NCBI RefSeq assembly: GCF_015711645.1 | Contig: NZ_JABTEX010000007.1 | Coordinates: forward strand, 124,001-188,000 | Reading direction: 5' to 3' | DNA from: Planomonospora sp. ID82291 | GTDB taxonomy: Bacteria; Actinomycetota; Actinomycetes; Streptosporangiales; Streptosporangiaceae | Length of the DNA: 64,000 bases | In this document: positions 8,832-17,907 of the stretch, piece by piece | Numbering within the stretch: position 1 is the stretch's first letter | Layout: each line of letters opens with the position of its first letter | The notes under the pieces: generated by a model | What the model saw: only the letters and a program-made list of their open reading frames with translations | Databases searched by the model: none | What the model was told of the DNA's origin: nothing | Program-made: the position numbers and the translations under genes

Positions 8832-9821
8832 TCAGCGCACGCCGTACAGCGTGCGCATGGCGCGGTGGTCGCCCGCGCCCAGGGTCCGCACCGAGGAGCA
8901 CGCCGGGATGGTCGAGGCCATCACCTGGGTGCCGTGCTGCGACGGCGACACGTGGGTGAGCCCGAACGCGTGGCCCCACTCGTGGGTCAGCACCGAGGCC
9001 AGGTCGAAGGAGGAGGCGCAGCGGCTCTGCCGGGTGGTGTGCCAGCGGTACCGGGTGTTGATCACGATGTCGGAGGAGACCACCTGGCCGGAGCGGGTCC
9101 ACGTGCAGGTGACCGCGAGCGCGGTGGAGCCGAGCCGCTTCCAGGCGACGACGCTGTGGCCGTCCTCCGTGCCGCAGGCCGTCCGCGAGGAGGTGGAGAC
9201 GGCGGCCGTGCGCTTCGTGGCGCCCCGGTAGCGCTGGCCGGCCTTGAACGGGGCCGGCAGGCCGCACTCGTTGCTCGCGCCGACCAGGGAGCGGACCGCC
9301 GAGCCGATCGCCGCCAGAGCCGTGCGGGAGACCGCGGCGGGCGCGCCGGAGGGGTTGTAGTACCAGTCGGCGGTCCCCTTGACGCGCCATCCGGCCAGGG
9401 CGTAGGCGGTGTCGCGGCACTGGGCGCGGGAGGCGGCGGCGCGCGTCCCCTGGGCGGCGTTCGCGGCGGCGGTGCGCGTCCCCTCGGCGGCGTTCGCGGC
9501 GGCGCCGTCCGGGACCGCTCCGGCGGCCGTCCCGCCGGTCCCCTCCCCGGCCGTCCCGCCGGCGGCCTCGGGGGGCGCTCCCGCGGCCGATCCGGTGGCG
9601 TACAGCACGTCCATCGTCACGTTCAGCCCGTCGCCGGGCACGTCCGCCGGTGCGGTCCCGGCGGCCGGAGCGCCGGTCGCCGCCGGCCGGGCCGCAGATC
9701 CGGTCGCCGCCGCGCGGGGGAGCGGCTCGGCCACGGTGGACGGCACCGACACCGCGAGCACCACGAGGGCCGTGGACAGCGCGCACACCGCCGGCGGCAC
9801 CTGACCGGCGCGACCTCTCAC
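8832..9821 (-). CDS. Secreted zinc metalloprotease (metzincin/matrixin-like)
   Basis: 329 aa. The GTG at 9821 follows AGGAG. A signal peptide (about residues 1-31, ending near STVAEP) precedes about 100 residues of Ala/Gly/Pro-rich spacer. The catalytic C-terminus has HEWGHAFGLTH, the extended HExxHxxGxxH zinc site of metzincins, followed by VMAST, which fits the Met-turn, and ends HRAMRTLYG, a matrixin-style finish. Several Cys pairs (CRDT, ECGL, CGTE, CTWT, CASS, CSSV) suggest disulfides in an extracellular enzyme. A sigma-28-type site lies 90 bases upstream, so it may be produced with the flagellar genes. Substrate unknown. Confidence 0.85.
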   Translation of the reverse strand: MRGRAGQVPPAVCALSTALVVLAVSVPSTVAEPLPRAAATGSAARPAATGAPAAGTAPADVPGDGLNVTMDVLYATGSAAGAPPEAAGGTAGEGTGGTAAGAVPDGAAANAAEGTRTAAANAAQGTRAAASRAQCRDTAYALAGWRVKGTADWYYNPSGAPAAVSRTALAAIGSAVRSLVGASNECGLPAPFKAGQRYRGATKRTAAVSTSSRTACGTEDGHSVVAWKRLGSTALAVTCTWTRSGQVVSSDIVINTRYRWHTTRQSRCASSFDLASVLTHEWGHAFGLTHVSPSQHGTQVMASTIPACSSVRTLGAGDHRAMRTLYGVR

Positions 9822-9910
9822 CTGGCGACTCCTGACGCGTTCGGCCCGCCGCGCACGGGAGGGCCGCCGGTCGGGGCGGGAGCGGCCGGTACGGCGCTCC
9901 TCGCCGAACG

Positions 9911-9936
9911 ATCGACGGGAAAGGGCCGGACCTGAG
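9911..9936 (-). promoter_or_regulatory. Sigma-28/WhiG-type promoter of the metzincin gene
   Basis: Minus strand: CTCA (9936-9933), 16 bases, GTCGAT (9916-9911), ending 90 bases before the protease start. Same spacing and core as the cheB2 and flhA sites. Confidence 0.55.
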
Positions 9937-9995
9937 CGGAAGGGCCCGGCCGCCGCCGCGGAGAGCCGCCCGTCCCGGGCCGGCCCCGGACCGTC

Positions 9996-10517
9996 TCAGC
10001 CGGCCTCGGCGGTGCCGTCGCGGTACCGCCGGAGCAGGGCGAGCGCCTCTTCGCCGCCCCGGCGCAGGACCTCGAGGTCGGCTTCGCCGTAACGGCGGGG
10101 CTCGACGCCGACGACGCAGTGCCCGCCCAGGACATGGCCGTTCGCCGAGACCAGCGGGATCCCGGCGTAGCTGCGCGCGCCGTCCCGGAAGACCACCGGA
10201 TTGTCGTGCTGGACCGGGTCGGCGGCCAGGTCCGGGACCACGTACGGGCGGCCGTCGCGGACCAGCTGGGCGCAGAACGCCCACTCCGCCGGCGCTCCGC
10301 CGGTCTCGGCGATCCAGCCGAGCGGCCCGTGGGAGCCGACGACCAGCTCGGCGGTGTCGAGGACGACGGTGACCAGGGAGATCGGCTGGCCGAGACGCGC
10401 CGCGGTGCGGCGGGCGACATCGTCCAGGGCGGTCCGCAGCTCCGGGGCGGCCAGGTCGTAGCGGGAGATCTCGGTGAGCCGGGCCAGGCCGGACAGGGAG
10501 CTCAGGTCGGTGTTCAT
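9996..10517 (-). CDS. GAF-domain sensor protein
   Basis: 173 aa from the ATG at 10517, whose TGA/ATG overlap with the upstream gene indicates coupled translation. A single GAF domain fills residues about 20-170: LDDVARRTAARLGQPISLVT, then FCAQLV (the conserved GAF Cys position), YVVPDLAADP, AGIPLVSANG and GHCVVGV. Free-standing GAF proteins of this type sense small molecules or redox state and often accompany phosphatase or kinase regulators. No output domain is present, so it probably passes a signal to another protein. Confidence 0.85.
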   Translation of the reverse strand: MNTDLSSLSGLARLTEISRYDLAAPELRTALDDVARRTAARLGQPISLVTVVLDTAELVVGSHGPLGWIAETGGAPAEWAFCAQLVRDGRPYVVPDLAADPVQHDNPVVFRDGARSYAGIPLVSANGHVLGGHCVVGVEPRRYGEADLEVLRRGGEEALALLRRYRDGTAEAG

Positions 10518-10825
10518 TCCGCGCTCCGGTCGGTCTCGTCTATCGCCGACAGCCGCTGGTAGCTGTACAGCCGGATGGTCAGGGATCTGGCGCACAGGGC
10601 GGTGACGGGGTGGTGTCCGCTCATCGCCTCCATGAGCCGCTCCAGCGCCGGGGAGCCGGTTTCGGCACCGGTCAGACGGGCCCGTTCCAGCAGGACCGGC
10701 CAGAGCGCGGCGGCGGCCCGCTCACCGTAGACCGCGTTGAGCGCGGTCCGGGCGTCGGCGAGCGAGGGTCTGTTCACGCCGTACACGTCGGCGCCCGCGC
10801 CGGGCGGCGGGACGGGAAGTGTCAT
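10514..10825 (-). CDS. Hypothetical protein upstream of the GAF gene
   Basis: 103 aa. The ATG at 10825 follows GAGGAGACAGC, a strong ribosome site. After a Pro/Gly N-terminus the protein is predicted helical (SLADARTALNAVYGERAAAALWPVLLERARL; LERLMEAMSGHHPVTALCARSLTIRLYSY). I do not recognise a family. The 4-base overlap with the GAF gene implies the two act together, and the sigma-28-type site 113 bases upstream puts the pair in the candidate motility regulon. Confidence 0.75.
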   Translation of the reverse strand: MTLPVPPPGAGADVYGVNRPSLADARTALNAVYGERAAAALWPVLLERARLTGAETGSPALERLMEAMSGHHPVTALCARSLTIRLYSYQRLSAIDETDRSAE

Positions 10826-10937
10826 CAGGGCTGTCTCCTCGGCGGATCGGTGGCTGAAGACCCCGACGACGGGGCCGGGGCGCCGGCGCCGGCAGGACCT
10901 CGATGCCCCGCTCCCCGGTCCGGGCGCCACCGCCACG

Positions 10938-10964
10938 ATCGGCGGACCCCGCTTGCGGGTTGAG
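10938..10964 (-). promoter_or_regulatory. Sigma-28/WhiG-type promoter of the GAF pair
   Basis: Minus strand: CTCA (10964-10961), 17 bases, GCCGAT (10943-10938). The next minus-strand start is at 10825. Confidence 0.5.
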
Positions 10965-10971
10965 GACTTTC

Positions 10972-11047
10972 GCGCAGGGTCCGATGCGCAGGGTCCGATG
11001 CGCAGGGTCCGATGCGCGAGGCCGGGAGCAGGACCGGGAGCAGGACC
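10972..11047. repeat. Short tandem repeats before chemotaxis operon 1
   Basis: Three perfect 14-bp copies of gcgcagggtccgat occupy 10972-11013, followed by two 12-bp copies of gggagcaggacc at 11024-11047. They lie in the 468-base gene-free stretch between the divergent GAF pair and the first chemotaxis gene. A 10-bp string ggactttcgc occurs on both sides of the repeats (from about 10964 and 11076). Possibly regulatory; otherwise the stretch holds only promoter candidates. Confidence 0.8.
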
Positions 11048-11087
11048 GCCCCGTGGAAACCTACCGGTCGGTAAAGGACTTTCGCCC

Positions 11088-11114
11088 CTGGATCGGCGCG
11101 GAGATCATGCCGAT
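11088..11114 (+). promoter_or_regulatory. Weak sigma-28-type candidate for chemotaxis operon 1
   Basis: CTGG (11088-11091), 17 bases, GCCGATGG (from 11109). The -10 part is identical to the flhA site but the -35 differs at two bases from CTCA. It would give a leader of about 170 bases before 11294. Confidence 0.25.
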
Positions 11115-11293
11115 GGAGAGGATCGAGCAGCCAGGGGCATCCGGTCGCGGAAGCGTCAGAGATCTTCCGTGACCTCGCCGGCGCTCACGGCCGCATCCGA
11201 TCCGGGCGGCCGGAAATCTCGCCGACGCGTCAGCGCGGCGCCGGCCTCCGTCCAGGCGAGGGTCTGGCTGATATCCGAGGAGTTAGGGAAGAC

Positions 11294-13231
11294 ATGCCTC
11301 TCACGAGCTCACCGAACGGTCGCTCGCTCAACGGCGCCAAGGCCGCCGTCGACCTCGAGGCCGTACGGCCCGCGGGCACCGCGCGCGGTGAGGGCGACGC
11401 CGCCCGGCGCAAGGCCCGCTCGGTGGCCAAGCAGCAGCAGGCCGCCGAGCGCATCGCCGCGGCCACCGCCGAGATCTCCGCGCAGAACGCCCAGGCCGCC
11501 GAGGCCTCGCGGCAACTGCGCGACGCGATGCAGCAGATCGCCACCGGCGCCGAGGAGGCCTCCGGCGCCACCCAGGAGAGCCTGGCCGTCGTCACCAAGG
11601 TCGAGGAGCGGATCAAGGTCCAGCAGCAGGCCACCGACAGGATCGACGGGCTCAGCCGCGCCCTGCAGCGCCTGCTGACCGAGACCAAGACCGGCATCGA
11701 CGGCATGCTGCGCAACGTCGAGAGCGCCTCGGCGCGGCAGGCGGCCTCGGTGACGGTCATCAGCGAGCTGGAGAAGCAGGCCGACGAGATCGGCGAGATC
11801 GTCAAGACGGTCGCGCACATCGCCGACCAGACCAACCTGCTGGCGCTGAACGCCGCCATCGAGGCCGCCCGCGCCCGCCAGCACGGCAAGGGCTTCGCGG
11901 TCGTGGCCGACGAGGTGCGCACCCTGGCCGAGACCAGCGAGCGCAGCGCCCGCCAGATCCGCGACCTCATCGACGAGGTGCGCCAGGGCGTCAACACCGT
12001 CGCCGCCGGCGTGCAGGAGTCCGCCGAGACCGCCCGCGGCGAGGTGGAGAAGGGCAAGGCGATCACCGCCCAGCTGGACCAGATCCGCACCGACATGACG
12101 CAGATCATGGAGGGCGCGGCCGAGATGGCCGCCGCCGCGATCCAGGCGGAGAAGGCCGCCGCCGACGCGAAGGTCCGCTCCGAGGAGATCGCCGCCGCCG
12201 CCGAGCAGCAGTCGGCCGCCACCGAGGAGTCGCTGCAGACCGTCGGCCAGCAGGGCGCGGCGCTGCAGCAGAGCGAGCAGGCCGCCGAGGAGCTGGCCGA
12301 GATCGCCGACGGGCTGCGCACCAGCACCGACATCGGCAAGAGCGCCGAGGAGGTGGCCTCGGCCGCCGAGGAGCTGTCGGCCGCGGTGGAGGAGATCAAC
12401 CGGGCCGCCACCCAGATCTCCACCGCGATCGGCCAGATCTCCTCGGGCGCGCAGAGCGCCGCGGCCAAGGCCCAGGACGCCGCCGGCGCGCTGGCCCAGA
12501 TCGAGCAGGGCGCGGAGCTGGCCGAGACCCGCGGCGGCGCCGCGGTGGACAAGGCCGGCACCATGCTCGTGCTGCTGGCCGAGAACAAGGAGGCCGTGGA
12601 CACCACGATCGAGGCGATCGCCGAGGCCGCCCGCGCCGGCATGGACAGCGCCCGCCAGGTGGTGGAGCTGGAACTGGTGTCCCGGCGCATCGACAAGATC
12701 GTGGACGCGATCGCGAACGTGTCCATCCAGACCAACATGCTGGCCGTCAACGGGTCGGTGGAGTCGGCGCGGGCCGGTGAGTTCGGCAAGGGGTTCGCGG
12801 TGGTCTCCACCGACATCCGCAACCTGGCGCGCGACTCGGCCGAGAACGCCGACCGCATCAAGGACCTGGTCAAGGCGGTGCAGGACCGCATCGTCGAGGT
12901 CCGCGGCGACCTGGAGGAGACCAGCCGGCAGGCCCTGACGGAGGTGGAGGCCGCCAAGGCCACCACCGCCCGCCTGGTGGAGATCGAGCGCGACATGGCC
13001 GAGGTCCGTTCCGGCAACGTGCTGGTGCGCGACTCCGCGCAGGAGATCGCCGCCGCCATCGGCCAGGTCAAGACCAGCCTGGACCAGATCTCCGCGGCCT
13101 CCACCGAGGCCGACCAGCTGTCGGGACAGGCCGCCGCCGCGGCCAGGCAGCAGGCGCAGGGCGCCGAGGACCTCGCGGCGGCCGTCGAGGAGATCGCGGC
13201 GCTCGCCGACGACCTGCAGAACAGCAACTGA
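11294..13231 (+). CDS. Soluble chemoreceptor with two signalling tips
   Basis: 645 aa without a membrane segment or recognisable ligand domain; almost all predicted coiled coil. Two separate MCP hairpin tips are visible: [20 protein letters not shown] with [16 protein letters not shown] near residues 175-220, and [19 protein letters not shown] with [16 protein letters not shown] near 475-520. Ordinary receptors have one. The ATG at 11294 lies after GAGGAGTTAGGGAAG. It opens the main chemotaxis operon and is followed 30 bases later by the triple-CheW gene. It probably forms a cytoplasmic array that can bind CheA/CheW at both ends. Confidence 0.92.
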   Translation: MPLTSSPNGRSLNGAKAAVDLEAVRPAGTARGEGDAARRKARSVAKQQQAAERIAAATAEISAQNAQAAEASRQLRDAMQQIATGAEEASGATQESLAVVTKVEERIKVQQQATDRIDGLSRALQRLLTETKTGIDGMLRNVESASARQAASVTVISELEKQADEIGEIVKTVAHIADQTNLLALNAAIEAARARQHGKGFAVVADEVRTLAETSERSARQIRDLIDEVRQGVNTVAAGVQESAETARGEVEKGKAITAQLDQIRTDMTQIMEGAAEMAAAAIQAEKAAADAKVRSEEIAAAAEQQSAATEESLQTVGQQGAALQQSEQAAEELAEIADGLRTSTDIGKSAEEVASAAEELSAAVEEINRAATQISTAIGQISSGAQSAAAKAQDAAGALAQIEQGAELAETRGGAAVDKAGTMLVLLAENKEAVDTTIEAIAEAARAGMDSARQVVELELVSRRIDKIVDAIANVSIQTNMLAVNGSVESARAGEFGKGFAVVSTDIRNLARDSAENADRIKDLVKAVQDRIVEVRGDLEETSRQALTEVEAAKATTARLVEIERDMAEVRSGNVLVRDSAQEIAAAIGQVKTSLDQISAASTEADQLSGQAAAAARQQAQGAEDLAAAVEEIAALADDLQNSN

Positions 13232-13260
13232 CGGACGCGCGGCGAGGGAGGAACAACGCG

Positions 13261-14886
13261 ATGAGTGAACTCGACGACGACGCGGCGGCCGTCCTCGGCC
13301 CGGATGAGCGGCAGGACGCCGCGACGGCCGGGGCCGAGGTGCGGGAGGAGACGGAGGAGGAGACGGAGGGCGCCGACTACGTCACCTTCGACATGGACGG
13401 CGAGCGCTACGCCTTCCCGATGAACCGGGTGCAGGAGATCATCCGGATGCCCGCCCTGGTGCGGGTCCCGCTCGGCCCGGCCAGTCTGGAGGGTCTGGCC
13501 AACCTGCGCGGCCGTGTGCTGCCGGTGGTGAGCCTGCGCGCCTGCTGCGCGCTGGCCGACGCCGAGCACGACGAGACGACCCGGGTGATCGTGGTCGACG
13601 GCGGGGTGCCGCTGGGGTTCGTGGTCGACCGGGTGGCCAGCGTGATCAGCGTCGACCGCGACGCGGTCGAGCCCGCCGACACGATCCAGGCCACCGTGCG
13701 CTCCGACGTCCTGGTCGGGGTCATCAAGTCCGAGGGCGACCGGATGACCACCGTCCTGGACGTGGACCGCCTGGTGGGCGGCCAGTTCGCGCTGCTGGCC
13801 CGCCGCCGCGACCGCGACCGGGACCGGCAGGTCGCGGCCGCGGCCGAGGAGACCGTGCTGGACGACCTGGCCGACACCCTGGAACTGGTCAGCTTCACCG
13901 TCGACGGGCAGGAGTACGCGCTCCCCATCGACCAGGTGCAGGAGATCGTCCAGGCTCCCGAGGAGGTCAGCCGGGTGCCGAACGCGGGTGTCCACGTGCT
14001 CGGCGTCATGGACCTGCGCGGCCGGCTGCTGCCGGTGCTGAGCATGCGCCGGGTGTTCGGGCTGGAGGTCACCCCGCTGGAGCCGCAGAACCGCATCGTC
14101 GTGGTGTCGCTGGACGGCGGCGGCGTGGTCGGCGTGGTCATGGACACCGTGCGGGAGGTCCTGCGGGTGCCGCACGACCTGGTGGCGCCGCTGCCGGACG
14201 TGGTCAACGCGGCCGGGCGGACCACCGAGGTCGCCTCGGTGTGCCGGCTGGAGGACGGCAGGCGCCTGGTGTCCGTCCTGAGCATCGAGCGCATGTTCGA
14301 TTCGGCGGCGCTGCGCGCGGAGCTCGCCGCCCACCTCGACGAGCAGGACACCGACGAGACGACCGGAGAGGAAGCGGAGATGGACCTGTCGGACGACGGC
14401 CGGGGGGACGAGGAGCTGTTCGTCGTCTTCCGGCTGGACGCCGAGGAGTACGCCGTCGACGTGGACGCGGTGCAGGAGATCATCCGGGTGCCCGAGGCGC
14501 TGATCCGCGTGCCCCGGACGTACGACTTCGTCGAAGGACTGGTCAACCTGCGCGGCACGGTGCTGCCGGTGGTGGACCTGCGCACCCGGCTGGGGCTGGA
14601 GCGCTCGGCGCGCGACGACCGGCAGCGCATCGTGGTGCTGATCATCGGCGGGGTGCGGACCGGGTTCGTGGTGGACTCGGTCGCCGAGGTGGCCCGGGTG
14701 GCCAAGTCGGTGCTGGAGCCCGCTCCGGAGCTCTCGGCCGAGCAGGCCCGGCTGGTCACCCGGGTGGCGAACCTGCCCGAGGAGCGGCGGATGCTCATGC
14801 TGGTCCGGTCCGACCAGCTGCTCACCGACGGGCAGACCGAGGCGCTGGGCCGGGTGGCCTCCGGGTCGGCGCGCAAGGCCGCCTGA
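13261..14886 (+). CDS. Triple-CheW coupling protein
   Basis: 541 aa with three CheW domains in series (about 38-175, 207-345, 383-520), separated by acidic or Arg/Asp-rich linkers. Each carries the diagnostic pattern: YAFPMNRVQEIIRMP / GLANLRGRVLPVVSLR; YALPIDQVQEIVQAP / GVMDLRGRLLPVLSMR; YAVDVDAVQEIIRVP / GLVNLRGTVLPVVDLR. CheW couples receptors to the kinase CheA. This is the only CheW in the window, so it probably serves both chemotaxis clusters. ATG preceded by GGGAGGAACAACGCG. The first domain starts only after about 35 acidic residues. Confidence 0.93.
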   Translation: MSELDDDAAAVLGPDERQDAATAGAEVREETEEETEGADYVTFDMDGERYAFPMNRVQEIIRMPALVRVPLGPASLEGLANLRGRVLPVVSLRACCALADAEHDETTRVIVVDGGVPLGFVVDRVASVISVDRDAVEPADTIQATVRSDVLVGVIKSEGDRMTTVLDVDRLVGGQFALLARRRDRDRDRQVAAAAEETVLDDLADTLELVSFTVDGQEYALPIDQVQEIVQAPEEVSRVPNAGVHVLGVMDLRGRLLPVLSMRRVFGLEVTPLEPQNRIVVVSLDGGGVVGVVMDTVREVLRVPHDLVAPLPDVVNAAGRTTEVASVCRLEDGRRLVSVLSIERMFDSAALRAELAAHLDEQDTDETTGEEAEMDLSDDGRGDEELFVVFRLDAEEYAVDVDAVQEIIRVPEALIRVPRTYDFVEGLVNLRGTVLPVVDLRTRLGLERSARDDRQRIVVLIIGGVRTGFVVDSVAEVARVAKSVLEPAPELSAEQARLVTRVANLPEERRMLMLVRSDQLLTDGQTEALGRVASGSARKAA

Positions 14887-14901
14887 GAGGACACGTCCGT
14901 C

Positions 14902-15987
14902 ATGCCCGCCACGAGCGTTCTCGTCGTCGACGACTCGGCCCTGATGCGCAAGGTCATCAAGCGCATCCTGACCGAGACGGGCGAGTTCGAGGTGCACACG
15001 GCCCGCAACGGGCTGGACGCGCTGGAGCAGCTCCGGCGCGTCCAGCCGGACGTGGTCACCCTGGACGTCAACATGCCCGAGATGGACGGCCTGACGTGCC
15101 TGAACGAGATCATGCGCCAGGATCCGCGGCCCGTCGTCATGGTCTCCTCCCTCACCGAGGACGGCGCCCTGGTCACCCTGGAGGCGCTGGCCGTCGGCGC
15201 GGTGGACTACGTGGCCAAGCCCGGCGGCACGGTCTCGCTGAATCTGCAGGACGTCGCGGCCGAGCTGGTGGCCAAGGTCCGCGCGGCCGCCGGGGCGCGG
15301 GTGCGCCGGGCCGGCGGCCTGACGGCCCGGCTGCGCACCCAGCGCGCCCGGGCGGCCGAGAGCGCCGCTCCGGCCCGGCGCACCCGCGCCCCGGCGGCCC
15401 GGACGCAGGCCGCGCCCGCCGATCTGGTGATCATCGGTGCCTCCACCGGCGGACCGGCCCTGCTGGCCGACATCCTGTCGCGGCTTCCGGCCTCCTTCCC
15501 CGCCCCGGTGGTCGTGGCCCAGCACATCCCCGGCTCCTTCACCACGGCCCTGGCCCAGCGGCTGGACGGCGCCTGCGCGCTGGACGTGCACGAGGTCGTC
15601 CGGCCCATGCCGATGCATCCGGGCCACATCTACGTCGGGCGGGGCGACGCCGACGTGCTCATCGCCCGCGGCCCGGCGGGCCTGGTGGTCAAGTGCGTGC
15701 CGGCGTCCTCGGCCTACCGCTGGCACCCCAGCGTGGACCGGCTGGTCGCCTCCGCCCACCGGGTCGTCGAGGCGCAGCGGCTGGTGTGCGTGCAGCTGAC
15801 CGGCATGGGCGACGACGGCGCCGGGGAGATGGCCGCGGTCAAGTCGGCCGGCGGGCGCACCATCGCCGAGGCCGAGGAGACCGCCGTGGTCTGGGGCATG
15901 CCCGGCGAGCTGGTCCGCCGCGGCGGCGCCACCGCGGTGCTGCCCAACCACCTGATCGCCTCCCGTCTCATCGACTGGGTCCGCTAA
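14902..15987 (+). CDS. cheB: CheB protein-glutamate methylesterase
   Basis: 361 aa. N-terminal receiver: LVVDDSALMRKV, phospho-acceptor Asp55 in TLDVNMPEMDG, Lys in VAKPGG. A linker rich in Arg/Ala (about 130-170) leads to the methylesterase/deamidase domain with catalytic Ser in GASTGGPALL, His in AQHIPGSFT and Asp in GMGDDGAGEM. It removes methyl groups from receptor glutamates during adaptation. It lies 15 bases after the CheW gene. A second CheB is encoded at 48115-49191. Confidence 0.95.
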   Translation: MPATSVLVVDDSALMRKVIKRILTETGEFEVHTARNGLDALEQLRRVQPDVVTLDVNMPEMDGLTCLNEIMRQDPRPVVMVSSLTEDGALVTLEALAVGAVDYVAKPGGTVSLNLQDVAAELVAKVRAAAGARVRRAGGLTARLRTQRARAAESAAPARRTRAPAARTQAAPADLVIIGASTGGPALLADILSRLPASFPAPVVVAQHIPGSFTTALAQRLDGACALDVHEVVRPMPMHPGHIYVGRGDADVLIARGPAGLVVKCVPASSAYRWHPSVDRLVASAHRVVEAQRLVCVQLTGMGDDGAGEMAAVKSAGGRTIAEAEETAVVWGMPGELVRRGGATAVLPNHLIASRLIDWVR

Positions 15988-16019
15988 AGCGGCCCCCCTG
16001 CTCTGCCGAAGGAAACACC

Positions 16020-16625
16020 ATGGCCCTCGTCCGCCGCGCCACCGGCTCCCCGCCGCCTGCCGCCTGCGCCGATCCGCAGCTGCTGATCGCGGCGCTGGCC
16101 GACGCCGACGCCGAACGGCGGCGCCGCGCCGTCCTCGGCCTCGGCGGGGTGGGCGCCGCGATCCCGGCGGTGCTGGAACGGGTCCACGACGGCGACGCCG
16201 CCGTGCGCGAGGCCGCGCTGACCGTGCTGGCCGCCCACGACAGCGCCGAGGTCGCCGCCGGCCTGGCGGTGCACCTGCGCAGCGAGGACGCCGCGCTGCG
16301 CACCGCCGTGGTGGAGGCGCTGGCGGCGATGCCCACCGGCGTGCTGCCGCTGCTGGCGCAGCTGGTGCTCGACCCCGACCCCGACGTGCGCATCCTGACC
16401 GCCATGGTGCTGGCCCACCTGCCCAGCCCGCAGGCGGTGCGGTGGCTGGTGGAGATGATCTCCGCCGACCGGCACCCCAACGTGGTCGCCGCCGCCGTCG
16501 ACGCGCTGCTGCCGCTGGCCGGCGCCGAGCACGCCCCGCTGCTGCGGGCCGCCCGCACGCGGTTCGCCGACGACCCGTTCCTGCGCTTCACCATCGACGC
16601 GGCCCTGCCGCGGCTGGGCGGGTGA
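16020..16625 (+). CDS. HEAT-repeat protein within the chemotaxis operon
   Basis: 201 aa; ATG after GAAGGAAACACC. Five to six HEAT/PBS-type repeats fill nearly the whole protein (for example LLIAALADADAERRRRAVLG, AVREAALTVLAAHDSAEVAA, DPDVRILTAMVLAHLPSPQA). There is no membrane segment, unlike the HEAT protein at 4025. It sits between cheB and cheR and its stop overlaps the cheR start, so it is part of the operon. HEAT proteins are not core chemotaxis components; a scaffold or adaptor role is inferred. Confidence 0.88.
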   Translation: MALVRRATGSPPPAACADPQLLIAALADADAERRRRAVLGLGGVGAAIPAVLERVHDGDAAVREAALTVLAAHDSAEVAAGLAVHLRSEDAALRTAVVEALAAMPTGVLPLLAQLVLDPDPDVRILTAMVLAHLPSPQAVRWLVEMISADRHPNVVAAAVDALLPLAGAEHAPLLRAARTRFADDPFLRFTIDAALPRLGG

Positions 16626-17518
16626 GCGCCGGCATGTACGCGCCCGCATCCGGCGCCGAGGACGGCTTCACCCTGAGCGACACCGACTTCGAGCGCTTCC
16701 GCGAGTTCTTCTACCGGCGCACCGGCATCCAGTTCAGCCCGGCCAAGCGCTACTTCGTCGACAAGCGCGTGGGCGCCTGCGTCCGCTCCTCCGGAGAGGA
16801 CTCCTTCGCCTCCTGGTTCGCGTCCCTGCGGCTGGGCATCCGCCCCGAGCTGACCCAGGAGATGATCAACCAGCTGACCGTCAACGAGACGTACTTCCTG
16901 CGCGAGGACTACCAGTTCGACGGCCTGCTGAACTCCGTCCTGCCCTCGGTGATGTCCGAGCGCGCCCGCGCCGGGCGCACCGGGCCGGTGCGGATCCTGT
17001 CGCTGCCGTGCTCGACCGGGGAGGAGCCGTACTCCATCGCGCTGCGCCTGCTGGAGGAGTGGCCGTCGATCGACCACGTGGACGTGGAGATCCACGCCGC
17101 CGACATCGACACCAACGTGCTGGGCCACGCCCGGCGCGGCGTCTACGGCACCCGCTCCCTGCAGCGGGTCCCGCCGGCCTGGCTGAGCCGCCACTTCACC
17201 CCGACCGGCGGCGGGTTCCACCAGATCTCCGGCGACATCCGCTCGGCCATCTCGTTCTCCCTGCTCAACATCACCGACACCGGGCAGATGCAGGCCTTCG
17301 AGCCCTTCGACGTGATCTTCTGCCGGAACCTGCTGATCTACTTCGACGAGCTGTCCAGCCGCCGCGCCGCGGAGAACCTCTACGGCGCGCTGAGGCCCGG
17401 CGGCCACCTGTTCCTCGGCCATTCGGAGTCGATGAGCCGCATCTCCCCCATCTTCACACCGTGCCGGCTGCCGGAGGGCCTGGTGTACCGGCGACCGACC
17501 ACCGGAGCGACCCGATGA
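16622..17518 (+). CDS. cheR: CheR protein-glutamate methyltransferase
   Basis: 298 aa from the GTG at 16622 overlapping the HEAT stop; an ATG at 16634 is possible. The N-terminal CheR helical domain (FERFREFFYRRTGIQFSPAK) and NQLTVNETYFLRE are followed by the SAM-binding domain with SLPCSTGEEPYSIA, the acidic EIHAADIDTNVL, and the FDVIFCRNLLIYFD block. It methylates receptor glutamates using SAM, opposing CheB. A second CheR lies at 49196. Confidence 0.95.
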   Translation: MSAGMYAPASGAEDGFTLSDTDFERFREFFYRRTGIQFSPAKRYFVDKRVGACVRSSGEDSFASWFASLRLGIRPELTQEMINQLTVNETYFLREDYQFDGLLNSVLPSVMSERARAGRTGPVRILSLPCSTGEEPYSIALRLLEEWPSIDHVDVEIHAADIDTNVLGHARRGVYGTRSLQRVPPAWLSRHFTPTGGGFHQISGDIRSAISFSLLNITDTGQMQAFEPFDVIFCRNLLIYFDELSSRRAAENLYGALRPGGHLFLGHSESMSRISPIFTPCRLPEGLVYRRPTTGATR

Positions 17519-17907
17519 CCAGCCCTTCCCGCAGCGCCCGCGTCCTCGTCGTCGACGACGCCGCCACCGTACGGCTCTACCACCGGCAGCTGCTCAGCGA
17601 GGCCGCCTTCGAGGTCGCCGAGGCGGTCAACGGCCTGCAGGCCGTCGAGCTCGCGCTGCAGACCGCGTTCGACCTGTTCGTCGTGGACGTGAACATGCCG
17701 AAGATGGACGGCTACGCCTGCGTGGAGGCGTTGCGCGGGCCGACCGTGGGCACCGACGCGCCGATCATCATGGTCAGCACCGAGGACCGCGGCCCGGACG
17801 CCGACCGCGCCTATGCCGCCGGAGCCAACCTCTACCTGGTCAAGCCGGTCGACGGCGCCCGCCTGGTCCGGCTGGCCGCCATGCTCGCCGCGGAAGGCGC
17901 CCGGTGA
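17515..17907 (+). CDS. Single-domain response regulator (CheY-like)
   Basis: 130 aa, ATGA overlap with cheR and GTGA overlap with cheA. Receiver residues: VVDDAATVR, phospho-acceptor Asp in FVVDVNMPKMDG, Ser in IMVSTED and Lys in YLVKPVDG. Its position immediately before cheA suggests a direct phosphoryl acceptor from CheA. It is one of two receivers in this operon, so either may be the motor-binding CheY and the other a phosphate sink. Confidence 0.9.
   Translation: MTSPSRSARVLVVDDAATVRLYHRQLLSEAAFEVAEAVNGLQAVELALQTAFDLFVVDVNMPKMDGYACVEALRGPTVGTDAPIIMVSTEDRGPDADRAYAAGANLYLVKPVDGARLVRLAAMLAAEGAR

Noticed and set aside
11246-11272. Second sigma-28-type site (CTCC-N17-GCTGAT) just before the two-tip MCP gene
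   Set aside because: Mismatches in both elements, and the start of transcription would fall inside the ribosome site.
11230-15951. Minus-strand open frame of more than 1,500 codons opposite the MCP, CheW and CheB genes
   Set aside because: Antisense artefact of high-GC codon use; its protein is low-complexity and the plus-strand genes are certain.
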